Notes: generated by a model not told the origin, from the letters alone. Positions 1 through 7,549 are shown, numbered from the stretch's first letter. The stretch is DNA of 55,691 bases from Kalymmatonema hyalinum WJT4-NPBG1 (GCA_019359075.1 JAHHIB010000059.1:1-55691); one strand, 5' to 3'. Made by a program: numbers and translations.

Positions 1-161
1 AAATACTTAACACAGCCAATTACTGTTATTAATTTCAGCAATGCCCTCTGGGTACGCCACTTTGACATAGTACGTAAATACTATAAAATTGCGATCGCGC
101 TGTGCCAGTTGCGTAAGTCCTGAATAAGTTTCTTGGTGAAACCCTAATAATTACTGCTTGG

Positions 162-899
162 TTGTCATCAGAACAAGATCCTCAAAATCAGAAAGCTTTG
201 AAGGAACTTGCTGATGAATGTCTCAAAGCTTTCTTTCCTCAAGACTATACCATACCTCCATTTGCTCGTTCCGCTACCTTATTTGGTAGCCCCATTTTTG
301 AATACGGGCTTTTTAACCAATTAACCAATTACCGTCATATTTTAGTTTGGTTCTTCAGCCATCCAGAAGCTGAAGAAAAGTTGAATTCTTATCAGGAACA
401 ATTCTTAGATTTATTTTTCTTTCGTGCCAAAGTTGTGAAAGCTTTTCAACAAAGCCGGCAAGTTTATCAGGACACAAATAAAGAATATAGCAAAATAGAA
501 GAAGAAATTAAGACTTTAGAACAATTTGGGGACGATAAGTTATTAACAGAAGAACAATTAGAGCAATTAAGCCATAAATTAAAGACACTTCCCAAAATGG
601 GATTAGATTATGCCAATCTGCTGCGATATCTGGAGGGATACCAAAATACAATCGCCATCAATGCTCGAAACTATGCTGATAGATTGCAACAAATTCGTGG
701 TATGATGAAAGAAGAAGATATTACTTTATTAGAAATATTTAGCTTAGAAAACTGCTCTTATTTTCAGGAACAAATTAGAGCAGACTTGGGATATTTTCAT
801 CATGGTTCTAGCTTGCTAGATAAAGCGATCGCCTCAATCAGGGGACGTGTGGCGATAGACAGGGCGAAAAGCGCCTTGCACAAGAAAAGAAAGAAATAG
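162..899 (+). CDS. Conserved hypothetical helical protein (5' part of a frameshifted gene)
   Basis: Function not recognised. The 245-residue product is soluble and strongly helical, with a probable coiled coil at about residues 100-150 rich in Glu, Lys and Leu. It begins at a TTG codon. The frame is open upstream to 117 but offers no better start, and the upstream bases (about 110-123) belong to a dispersed repeat. The last residues (DRAKSALHKKRKK) look unnatural. If one base is added to the A run at 867-870, the frame continues as ...EIGDRNLQITILAVG... into the two-TM ORF at 911-1153. I therefore read 162-1153 as one gene with a frameshift: a soluble helical domain followed by a C-terminal membrane hairpin. 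Confidence 0.6.
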   Translation: MSSEQDPQNQKALKELADECLKAFFPQDYTIPPFARSATLFGSPIFEYGLFNQLTNYRHILVWFFSHPEAEEKLNSYQEQFLDLFFFRAKVVKAFQQSRQVYQDTNKEYSKIEEEIKTLEQFGDDKLLTEEQLEQLSHKLKTLPKMGLDYANLLRYLEGYQNTIAINARNYADRLQQIRGMMKEEDITLLEIFSLENCSYFQEQIRADLGYFHHGSSLLDKAIASIRGRVAIDRAKSALHKKRKK

Positions 900-910
900 G
901 CGATCGCAAC

Positions 911-1153
911 TTGCAAATCACTATTCTTGCGGTAGGTAGTGCGATTGGTTCTGGCGGGATTTTGGCATCGAGTTACGCCTTAATTACAAAAGAAGAACCT
1001 TTGTTACCTCCCTTTTCCACTCCTATTCCTCATCGCTTCACCTTATCGCTTGGTTACAGTCTCCTTTTTGGAGTTGTTGTAGGAATGTTGATTTGGGGAG
1101 GAGATAAAATTTGGCAGCGTTACAAAAATCGTCAGCGTCAACATAATTCGTAA
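911..1153 (+). CDS. Two-TM C-terminal part of the frameshifted gene at 162
   Basis: This ORF has two hydrophobic segments (about residues 5-25 and 46-63) and a basic C-terminal tail. Its only start is a TTG with no ribosome binding site. The same frame is open upstream back to about 842 and reads KKEIGDRNLQ just before the TTG, which looks like genuine coding sequence. It is probably not a separate gene but the membrane anchor of the protein encoded from 162, separated from it by a one-base deletion or a sequencing error near 867-870. Function unknown. Confidence 0.5.
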   Translation: MQITILAVGSAIGSGGILASSYALITKEEPLLPPFSTPIPHRFTLSLGYSLLFGVVVGMLIWGGDKIWQRYKNRQRQHNS

Positions 1154-1175
1154 TTCTAATGACGGCTAAGCATAT

Positions 1176-1215
1176 TTTGTAGTAAGCACTTCAGCGCTAA
1201 AGCGCTTACTACAAA
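1176..1215. repeat. Inverted repeat, probable bidirectional terminator
   Basis: Perfect 12-bp arms at 1176-1187 and 1204-1215 (TTTGTAGTAAGC and its complement) lie between the convergent genes ending at 1153 and 1227. The arms end in short T and A runs, so the hairpin could stop transcription from both sides. It also resembles the dispersed palindromes seen elsewhere in the window. Confidence 0.55.
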
Positions 1216-1226
1216 CGCCGTAAATT

Positions 1227-2252
1227 TTATAACCTAGCAGCAGCGATCGCAGCACCTATGAGTCCCACTTGTTGATTAAGGATAATATGCACGGGGATGT
1301 CTTCTAGGAGGGGACGCATTCTACCTTTTTGCGTGAAATTAAGCAGGAACCTATCTTGTTGAATTAAGGGTAGTATTTTAGGTGCAATTCCTCCAGCAAC
1401 ATATAAACCACCATAAGGTAGAAGTTTCAGCGCCAGATTGCCTGCTTCTGCGGCGTATGCTTCTACAAACAATTGCATGGTTTGTTCTGAAAGGCGATCG
1501 CTTTTCTCTAATGCTGCTTTACCAATGACAGCACCGGGATCGACGCTTTTTTCTTGGTGTCCCGCTTCTTGTTCCCAGGTTCTGACAACTTGGGCAATTT
1601 CTGGGGATTCAGTACCTATTTTGCGATCGCGCAGAAATTGGTAAATAGCCACAATCCCCATACCAGAAACGACTCGTTCCACAGAAACCCGTTGGATATC
1701 ATGCTTATCCAGCAGGTATTTCAAAAGCTGAAACTCTAACTCAGTACGGGGAGCAAAATCAGCGTGTCCACCTTCAGAAGGAAAGATTTGATAGCTGTTT
1801 CCTTGCTTGATTAAAAATCCTTGCCCCAAGCCAGTACCAGCACCAATAATGGCAATCGGGGCTTCGGGGTTGAGTTTGCCAGGTTGCAAAGTCAGGAAAT
1901 CTTGTTTGTCTAAACCCAAAACGCCAAACCCAACAGCGGCAAAGTCGTTGATCAAACTTACTTGAGGGATACCCAAATCTTGTTGTAACCGTTCGATGTC
2001 GAGGAACCAAGCTAAATTAGTCAGTTTAGCGGTATTTTTTACTATAGGACCTGCAATGGCAAAACAAGCTTTTTGTGGTGTTGGTGTATTAGCTTTTAGC
2101 AAAAACTGCTGGACTATCGGCACCAAATCCGGGAAATCTCCACTACGGTACCGTTCCTCATAAATAGTACGTGATAGATGCTTATCTGACGCCTCAACCA
2201 GACGCAAAATGGTTTTCGTGCCGCCGATGTCTCCTGCCAATAGTAATGTCAT
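1227..2252 (-). CDS. glk: Glucokinase
   Basis: ATP-dependent phosphorylation of glucose to glucose-6-phosphate, feeding glycolysis and the oxidative pentose phosphate pathway in the cytosol. The 341-residue length fits the bacterial Glk family. Visible motifs are the N-terminal phosphate-binding loop AGDIGGTKT (residues 6-14), INDF with the catalytic Asp at about 103, the glycine-rich GAGTGLGQGFL (138-148), and EGGHADFAP (160-168), which binds sugar. The start is ATG at 2252. The upstream histidine phosphatase gene ends only 11 bases before it, so the two are probably co-transcribed. Confidence 0.95.
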   Translation of the reverse strand: MTLLLAGDIGGTKTILRLVEASDKHLSRTIYEERYRSGDFPDLVPIVQQFLLKANTPTPQKACFAIAGPIVKNTAKLTNLAWFLDIERLQQDLGIPQVSLINDFAAVGFGVLGLDKQDFLTLQPGKLNPEAPIAIIGAGTGLGQGFLIKQGNSYQIFPSEGGHADFAPRTELEFQLLKYLLDKHDIQRVSVERVVSGMGIVAIYQFLRDRKIGTESPEIAQVVRTWEQEAGHQEKSVDPGAVIGKAALEKSDRLSEQTMQLFVEAYAAEAGNLALKLLPYGGLYVAGGIAPKILPLIQQDRFLLNFTQKGRMRPLLEDIPVHIILNQQVGLIGAAIAAARL

Positions 2253-2263
2253 ATGAGTTCTTC

Positions 2264-2911
2264 TTAATTAAACCGAATGACTTCTTCTACTTGGGTTAAA
2301 TGGGAGGTATCTCCCTTGAGTTCTAACAACCACTCTGGGTGTTGACGCACAACTTTCACCAGAGAACACAACGAAGCTTTGACTTCTGTTCTGGCAATTT
2401 CACCTACTAAGCCTATTGTCGCCCCCAATACAGATGCACCGTGTCCCACTAAAAGAATATCCTCTGGAGAGCATTCTGTCGTCAAGCATCTTGCAGTTTG
2501 CCCGGAACGTTTCAGCATTTGTTCTCTTGTTTCGGGGTATTTCGCAGCAATGCACGAAGTGTAGCTAATGTCAATTTTGGGGAATAATTCTGCTAATGCT
2601 GGAGTTGAGAGTCGCTGTGGTTCTTCTGTCATCCAAGCTGGATTCAGCCATTCACTCAAGCCTGTTTCCAGTTTTATTGGCAAATCGAGAACTTCTGCGA
2701 CTGCGTTGGCTGTTTGTACTGTTCGTAGGAAGGGGGAAGCAAAAATGTGGGCAATTTTTTCTCCCTTGAGACGCTTGGCTAACTGCTGCGCTTGCACCAT
2801 ACCATCTTCAGACAGTGGTGGATCATAGCGTCGTTCTGCTGTGAGAAACCAATCAGGGTTGACGAAATCGAGGCGGTTAGCGTGTCTTGCAATCCAGACT
2901 ATTTGACTCAT
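2264..2911 (-). CDS. Histidine phosphatase family protein (phosphoglycerate-mutase-like)
   Basis: The 215-residue protein is a member of the histidine phosphatase superfamily. The nucleophile loop reads ARHAN (His10) instead of the usual RHGE/RHGQ. Other family residues are Arg63 in FLRTVQTA, Glu87, and the second catalytic His157 in VGHGAS. The altered RHG motif argues against a glycolytic mutase and for a phosphatase of unknown substrate. It precedes glk by 11 bases in the same direction, so a role in sugar-phosphate handling is possible but not shown. Confidence 0.8.
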   Translation of the reverse strand: MSQIVWIARHANRLDFVNPDWFLTAERRYDPPLSEDGMVQAQQLAKRLKGEKIAHIFASPFLRTVQTANAVAEVLDLPIKLETGLSEWLNPAWMTEEPQRLSTPALAELFPKIDISYTSCIAAKYPETREQMLKRSGQTARCLTTECSPEDILLVGHGASVLGATIGLVGEIARTEVKASLCSLVKVVRQHPEWLLELKGDTSHLTQVEEVIRFN

Positions 2912-3088
2912 GCGATGATTTGATACATTTCCCGCAGGCTAAAGTTTAGGGCTACACAAACAAAGCCACGCCTAAACGGGCTGTAAATTAAATAATATTA
3001 CAGCGTGTGTAACTATTTGTAATAGGATAATTTCTTTCTTAAGCAGAACGCAGAACACCCTCACGGATGAAATCCGCGCTTATTTAAG

Positions 3089-3118
3089 TGTAGAGACGTT
3101 GCATGCAACGTCTCTACA
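3089..3118. repeat. Perfect 30-nt palindrome (dispersed repeat)
   Basis: The left half TGTAGAGACGTTGCA is followed directly by its exact reverse complement, with no loop. Palindromes of this GTAGAGACGTTGCATG type are common as dispersed elements in cyanobacterial genomes. It lies 27 bases past the stop codon of the antitoxin gene, where a toxin gene would be expected. Confidence 0.8.
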
Positions 3119-3144
3119 TTGATGTGTTGATAACGGTTTTGGTC

Positions 3145-3498
3145 TTATCTAAACCGTATTGCCTTAAAGACCTCATCGGGATTAATATCAGCCTCCTCAA
3201 CATTGTATTCCTGCCGGAATCGCTCTATTGCCTGCCCAAAACCTTGCTTTTCATGCAAGAGGCGATGGCGCAGAGCGCCCGCTGAGTCCTCCGGTGCCGC
3301 CAGGCTTACGCGTTCGCGTAGCGTGCCCTTTGGGCATTGGGCTTTGCCCCGCCAAGGGCGATCGTATTCTGTGGCTGAGACAATTACCGCTACCCGTTCT
3401 CCCTGTCGGATCAGCTGCACAGCAGTTCCTTGTTCAACATCTTGGATGATTTGCTCTAGATGATCTGAGATTTGCTCAATGGAATATTGATCAGCCAT
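3145..3498 (-). CDS. Phd/YefM-type antitoxin with an in-frame repeat insertion
   Basis: Residues 1-46 (MADQYSIEQI... through AVIVSATEYDR) are a typical Phd/YefM DNA-binding antitoxin N-terminus, and the last ~38 residues (KQGFGQAIERF... DPDEVF-like tail) are the usual toxin-wrapping end. About 32 residues between them (PWRGKAQCPKG... LLHE) are the translation of a dispersed repeat that keeps the frame. I use ATG 3498; a TTG at 3504 is also possible. The family end normally continues past VFKAIR. No toxin gene follows, and a palindrome occupies that position, so this is an orphan and perhaps inactive antitoxin. Confidence 0.65.
   Translation of the reverse strand: MADQYSIEQISDHLEQIIQDVEQGTAVQLIRQGERVAVIVSATEYDRPWRGKAQCPKGTLRERVSLAAPEDSAGALRHRLLHEKQGFGQAIERFRQEYNVEEADINPDEVFKAIRFR
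3249..3360. repeat. Dispersed repeat inserted in the antitoxin gene
   Basis: This GC-rich block contains GTTCGCGTAGCGTGCCC, which recurs at 23681-23697 in an intergenic region, plus GCGATGGCGCAGAGCGCCCG, a pattern typical of cyanobacterial small dispersed repeats. Removing it restores a normal-length antitoxin (about 84 residues). Exact ends are estimated from where the family similarity breaks off. Confidence 0.65.
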
Positions 3499-3532
3499 TA
3501 CCAAGTCACCAAACTTTTGACTTTTATCATTA

Positions 3533-3680
3533 TTAAATAACGCTTCGGTGCAACTTTATTTTGTTCCCCCCTTTCTCAAGGGGGGTTAGGGGGGATCTTC
3601 ACGTGATGTAACCCAGATTTTAGATCCCCCAAGCCCCTTAAAAAGGGGGCTTAAGAAAAAGTCGCACACGGCGTTAAATA
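3533..3680. repeat. MITE-like element with 7-bp direct repeats
   Basis: TTAAATA occurs at 3533-3539 and again at 3674-3680, bracketing about 134 bp. The inner ends (ACGCTTCGGTGCAACTTT and, inverted, ACGCCGTGTGCGACTTTT) are imperfect terminal inverted repeats. The centre carries two C-run/G-run hairpins (CCCCCCTTT...AAGGGGGG and GATCCCCC...GGGGGC). Closely similar hairpins form the core of the insertion at 7084-7226. No coding capacity. A non-autonomous mobile repeat is the best explanation. Confidence 0.65.
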
Positions 3681-3991
3681 GTGAATCTTAATAATTATTT
3701 TGTCATTTTACAAATCAATAGTTTGTGAGTCGCAGTGATGAGCGATGCAAAATGGGAGAATGTGACGGCGATCACCCTGTGGGCGGCTCCCAGAGGGAGC
3801 ATCGCCTGTAAAAGCCCTGCACTCCGCGCGATTGGCAATGCCTGTGCCCCGAATCGCAATCGCTCCATACAAGCGGCTCATACGCGCGTTGCGTTCAAGA
3901 ACCTCACCCCCTGCCCCTCCCCTTGCTAGCGAAGACTCTGCGTCCCTTTGCGTTTACCTCAGTGTTCCTCTGCGTTTAAAAACATTACGAA
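3681..3991. other. Repeat-derived intergenic sequence, no gene supported
   Basis: This stretch has only a short ORF made of repeat-like GC-rich sequence (3735-3929) and phrases such as TCTGCGTCCCTTTGCGTTTA and CCTCTGCGTTTAAA, which recur as spacer junk in cyanobacterial genomes. I see no credible coding region or promoter. Confidence 0.5.
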
Positions 3992-4270
3992 AATGAGGTT
4001 CTGATACTCGGCAACAACTTTTCAACACTCAGCGACGAAGTTCTGATACTCGGCAATGAGTTTTCAATACTCAACGCCGAGGTTTTGATACTCGATAACG
4101 AAGCTCTAACACTCAACGCCGAGATTCCAACACTCGCCGCCGAGTATCCAACACTCAACGACGAGTATCTAACACTCAACGCCGAGTATCTAACACTCGA
4201 CGACGAGTATCTAACACTCGACGACGAGTATCCAACACTCAACGCCGAGTATCTAACACTCAACGCCGAG
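3992..4270. repeat. 21-bp tandem repeat (minisatellite), about 13 units
   Basis: The unit is close to TATCTAACACTCAACGCCGAG. Units toward 4270 are nearly identical, and those toward 3992 are diverged. Because 21 is a multiple of three, both strands are open: heptapeptides like LTLNAEY on plus and SVRYSAL on minus. Neither strand has a convincing start or ribosome binding site, so I do not call a gene. The array ends exactly at the stop codon of the WD40 remnant (4271-4273). Confidence 0.8.
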
Positions 4271-4466
4271 TCATTTTACACCATCGCACAAACTTCTATC
4301 GCTTTTACTCACATTCCGATTCGTCTGCAAATAATCACGCACCCAATTGCAACCGCGCACCAATAAATCTTCGAGATTCAAATTCCACAAAATCACCGTC
4401 TTATCCGAACTTGCAGAAGCAATAGTTTTGCCGTCGGGACTGAAACTGACGCCAATGACCTCAGCG
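4271..4466 (-). pseudogene. WD40-repeat protein, C-terminal remnant
   Basis: The minus strand reads EVIGVSFSPDGKTIASAS, then a DKTVILWNL end, a perfect WD40 blade, followed by a tail (LLVRGCNWVRDYL...SLCDGVK, stop TGA at 4271-4273). This tail is typical of the C-terminus of large cyanobacterial STAND/TIR-WD40 proteins. No upstream part remains: the frame runs into the chimeric fragment 4467-4571. It is evidence that a second STAND-WD40 gene once stood here. Confidence 0.75.
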
Positions 4467-4571
4467 CTATAATAATTGTTTGAACGAGGGCATCTTCTGT
4501 TCGAGTGTTTCGATGAGTTTTTCCAAGCTTTGTCTCGTCGAAATTTTACGGTTTAAATCCTGAGATGCCAT
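4467..4571 (-). pseudogene. Chimeric 34-codon remnant: DUF4231 start fused to a STAND-gene fragment
   Basis: The ORF begins ATG (4571) and reads MASQDLNRKISTRQ then SLEKLIETLE. It parallels the start of the intact DUF4231 gene at 9909 (MSSQDSNRTSSKQ then SLEKLIETLE). It then switches to sequence matching the plus strand around 7060-7090 (ATAATAATTGTTTGAA...GGGCATCTTCTGT), which lies inside the STAND gene, and stops at TAG 4467. The ribosome binding site AAGGAG and leader upstream are also duplicated from the DUF4231 gene. It is a recombination scar and probably non-functional. Confidence 0.75.
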
Positions 4572-4581
4572 TCTTTACTCC

Positions 4582-7545
4582 TTAATCAATAAGCCGCTCC
4601 TCAATTGATGTATCTGTATCTGGTAAGATAGCAAAATATAGTTTATTAAATTCCTTGTTTGGTAATAAAGCTGTTGCATCTAAAGCAAGCGTATCTTTAA
4701 TCCCTTTCACAATATACATATCAATTTCGCCCTTCTTTTGATCACTCACCTTACCTCGAGATTCAACTGTAAAAAAATCTTTAATTAACTCAAAAGTGGC
4801 TTGAGAAATATTAATACTTCCAGTCAGACCAGATGATTCCATTGTAGAAGCGATATTAACAGTGTCGCCCCAAACATCATAAGCAAACTTCTTATGTCCA
4901 ATCACACCTGCTAATAACGCTCCTGAGTGAATACCAATACAAATATCCCAATATGGTTGATTCAAAAGCGCCTTCTCTTTTTTACGCAATTCCATAAAGG
5001 TGCGAATATTAATAGCAGCTAGTACAGTATCAATGGCATGATTTTTATTAGGAATTGGAATCCCTCCTGCACACATATAACTGTCACCAATTGTTTTCAA
5101 TTTTTCCAGATTATGTGCTTCTATAAATTGGTCAAAACAAGAAAAACAATAATCAAGTTCATCCACCAATTCTTCGGGAGTCAACTGTTCTGATAACTTA
5201 GTAAAATTCTTAAAGTCTGTAAAGAGAACAGAGGCAGATTCATAATGTACAGGCTTAACTGTACCAGTCTGTTTGAGTTCAGAGGCAATATCTGTTGGTA
5301 GTATATTCAAAAGCAATTTGTCTGTCTTGTGTTTTTCTTCTTCTAGCTGAACATACAGTCGATTTAATTCTTCAAAACGTTCAGCATTACGGATGGCTGC
5401 TGATAATTGCACCGCTAGTAAATAGCCGATGCGTAAATCTTCTTGAGTATAAACTTTTGGTGCTGAGGTGGCAAAATTAATCGTACCAAGCACGCGATTA
5501 TCGCATTCCAAAGGAATGATGATCTGCGATTGGTACTGGCTAAGAAAACCGCTTGTAGAGTTTTCATGGATGAGTCTGGCTTGACCTGTTTTCAGGCTAA
5601 TACCAACGACATCCATGTATGTTATATCAGAAAAGCTGATTTCGACACTAGAACCAAACAGCGTCACGATACGCCAAGAACCGTTAGTCGTATCGCGCAG
5701 GCAAACACTACAATGCTTGAAGTCCAATAACCACTTTGCTTGTTTACTAACAACCCGCAAAATCTCATCTAGCTTCAGGGAACGATTGATTGCGATCGCA
5801 ATTTCATTAACAGCTGCAATTTTTTGACTTGCAATTTTATCTTGTTGTCGTCTCAGTTCCTCTTGCTGGCGTCGCTCTTTCTCAGCCACTTCAGCATCAC
5901 GAGTTCTAGCACTCTCTTCTAAAAACTGCATCGCCCGCTCAAACTGCGGATCATAACGCCCAGCCCAGGCTTGATTCGGTTTATTTTCTTCTCGCCAATT
6001 CAAAGCAATGGTAAGTTCCGGCTCACGCCAGAGTCCAGCTTGCTTTTCCTGATACAGTGCTGAAGTTTCCGCCAAACGGCGATAAATTCGAGCGGACTGA
6101 GCTTCTTCTTCCAACCAGTCTTTTAACTTCTGCCAGATCCGCGTTAGACTTTCATGGGAAATATCCAGTACGGAATTTTCATCCAACCTCACGCCCACAG
6201 GCGGCATGAGAAATGACCGACCAGGAGCGCGGAACTGTTCTACAATATCGATAACTGCTGCTTCTGTCGCCTCCGCAACTGCACAAACTTCACTCAGTTT
6301 TGTCGGGCGGCGAATCCCGCGACTATCGGAACCTTTCTCTGTGAGACATTTAAACAGTTTTTCAGCAATCTTTTGGCAGCGCTCATCTGGTAGTTGGTTA
6401 TAAATTTCGTCCGCATGTTGAGACAGCGCTTTGTCCATCCCACCAATCGCCTGATAATGGTGCAGGTCAATTGGTTCTCCAAGTTTGTGGTCATTCCAAG
6501 TCCGCATCAGCGCGTGTTGCAAAATCGGCAACTGGTCTGGGTTATCGTCCACATCATTAATCAGCCGATTCACTAACCGTGGTGTGATTTGAGCATTGCC
6601 AACACCGACGGGACCTGTAATTGCTGCTTGCAGTTGGTCACGGGTTAAGCGGGGAATCAAGTACTGACTGTCATTCATCGCTTCCGGCAAATCCCGGAAT
6701 TGGGCGCAGTCCCCCAGAAAGTCGGAACGCATTGTCAGCACGACATAAATTGGCAACTCCTGCTGCTGAGTTGCGTTCACAGGTATCACCTCACCCCTGC
6801 CCCTCTCCGAGCTCCGGAGAGGGGTGCCCGGAGGGCGGGGTGAGGTTTTTGAATGCAACGTAGTATGAGTTGCTTCCAAAAGTAGCTTGACAAATGCGGC
6901 AGCTTCATCTCCAGAATCCTTCCTGGGAGAGTTTTGCTTAAAGCGAAACAGTTCCTCAAACTGGTCAACCACAATCAGCAAGTTTTCATAACTCGGTCTT
7001 CTCGCCTGCTGCACAACTTCGACCAGTCCTAAAGCACCGCGTCGTAAAACCGTTTCAGTAATAATTGTTTGAATTGGGGCATCTTCTGTATTAGTAGGAC
7101 TTGCGTGGAAGAGATCCCCCAACCCCCTTGAAAAGGGGGCTTCTAAGATTCCCCCCTTTTTAAGGGGGGCTAGGGGGGATCGAGGTTTCGGGTTTTCAGT
7201 GCGTAAGTCCTGATTAATTTCTGTATCTAAACCAAAGACATCTGGATGATTCAGCGCCTGCGCCAAATTCGCAATCGGGTCATTTCCCGGACGCATGATT
7301 GCCACCCGCCAACTTGAGCCAGCTTTGGTCATGAATCCACTGAACAGCGCCGGCAGTAACCCCGCTCTCACCAGCGAAGATTTGCCGCTTCCCGATGTGC
7401 CGACAACTGCTAAAAACCGATGACGGCGCAGCCTGCGGAGTAACTCATCTGTTTGCCCTTCCCGCCCAAAAAACACGTCATTTTCGTGCGCTTCAAAAGG
7501 TCGCAACCCCGGAAAAGGATTCAGGCGAGTTTGGCTGCTAACCAT
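4582..7545 (-). CDS. nSTAND1 NTPase - GAF - class III nucleotide cyclase fusion protein
   Basis: Numbering is from ATG 7545 (987 residues), which follows the TIR gene stop by 4 bases with GGGAGG upstream; a TTG at 7578 would overlap. Order: nSTAND1 NTPase (GLRPFEA 13-19; Walker A GTSGSGKSS 49-57; Walker B IVVDQFEEL 191-199; winged-helix-like region to about 480), coiled coil 545-580, GAF about 585-725, short coil 726-745, class III cyclase 765-950. Cyclase metal ligands Asp777 and Asp821 are present, as are the adenine-selecting pair Lys817 and Asp890 and Asn897. The transition-state Arg expected at 901 is Thr. Residues ~112-152 and ~227-260 are repeat insertions. The likely role is signal-gated cyclic nucleotide synthesis. 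Confidence 0.9.
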   Translation of the reverse strand: MVSSQTRLNPFPGLRPFEAHENDVFFGREGQTDELLRRLRRHRFLAVVGTSGSGKSSLVRAGLLPALFSGFMTKAGSSWRVAIMRPGNDPIANLAQALNHPDVFGLDTEINQDLRTENPKPRSPLAPLKKGGILEAPFSRGLGDLFHASPTNTEDAPIQTIITETVLRRGALGLVEVVQQARRPSYENLLIVVDQFEELFRFKQNSPRKDSGDEAAAFVKLLLEATHTTLHSKTSPRPPGTPLRSSERGRGEVIPVNATQQQELPIYVVLTMRSDFLGDCAQFRDLPEAMNDSQYLIPRLTRDQLQAAITGPVGVGNAQITPRLVNRLINDVDDNPDQLPILQHALMRTWNDHKLGEPIDLHHYQAIGGMDKALSQHADEIYNQLPDERCQKIAEKLFKCLTEKGSDSRGIRRPTKLSEVCAVAEATEAAVIDIVEQFRAPGRSFLMPPVGVRLDENSVLDISHESLTRIWQKLKDWLEEEAQSARIYRRLAETSALYQEKQAGLWREPELTIALNWREENKPNQAWAGRYDPQFERAMQFLEESARTRDAEVAEKERRQQEELRRQQDKIASQKIAAVNEIAIAINRSLKLDEILRVVSKQAKWLLDFKHCSVCLRDTTNGSWRIVTLFGSSVEISFSDITYMDVVGISLKTGQARLIHENSTSGFLSQYQSQIIIPLECDNRVLGTINFATSAPKVYTQEDLRIGYLLAVQLSAAIRNAERFEELNRLYVQLEEEKHKTDKLLLNILPTDIASELKQTGTVKPVHYESASVLFTDFKNFTKLSEQLTPEELVDELDYCFSCFDQFIEAHNLEKLKTIGDSYMCAGGIPIPNKNHAIDTVLAAINIRTFMELRKKEKALLNQPYWDICIGIHSGALLAGVIGHKKFAYDVWGDTVNIASTMESSGLTGSINISQATFELIKDFFTVESRGKVSDQKKGEIDMYIVKGIKDTLALDATALLPNKEFNKLYFAILPDTDTSIEERLID
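6767..6873. repeat. 99-bp repeat insertion inside the STAND domain, with 8-bp direct repeats
   Basis: TGAGTTGC occurs at 6767-6774 and 6866-6873, so the inserted unit is exactly 99 bp (33 codons). Its ends are near-inverted (TTGCGTTCA and TGAATGCAA). The core is a long hairpin (CACCCCTGCCCCTCTCC...GGAGAGGGG...GGGGTGAGG). It encodes residues about 227-260 of the cyclase protein. Those residues separate LLLEAT from QQQELPIYVVLTMRSDF, which are contiguous in typical nSTAND1 proteins. Confidence 0.75.
7084..7226. repeat. 135-bp MITE-like insertion inside the STAND domain, with 8-bp direct repeats
   Basis: TTCTGTAT occurs at 7084-7091 and 7219-7226; the unit is 135 bp (45 codons). The inner ends are imperfect inverted repeats (ATTAGTAGGACTTGCG versus inverted ATTAATCAGGACTTACGC). 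The core has the same GATCCCCC/GGGGGATC hairpins as 3533-3680. The end motif GCGTAAGTCCTG also occurs at 112-123 and, inverted, near 41553. It encodes residues ~112-152 of the cyclase protein. Confidence 0.75.
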
Positions 7546-7549
7546 AGCG

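Noticed and set aside
864-875. Programmed -1 frameshift site in the gene at 162
   Set aside because: The A run is short and the codons do not fit a slippery heptamer (X XXY YYZ). A simple one-base deletion or sequencing error explains it better.
3735-3929. 64-codon plus-strand ORF
   Set aside because: It is composed of GC-rich dispersed-repeat sequence and resembles no protein.
3992-4270. Possible CRISPR array
   Set aside because: The units are contiguous 21-bp tandem repeats with no unique spacers and no cas genes nearby.
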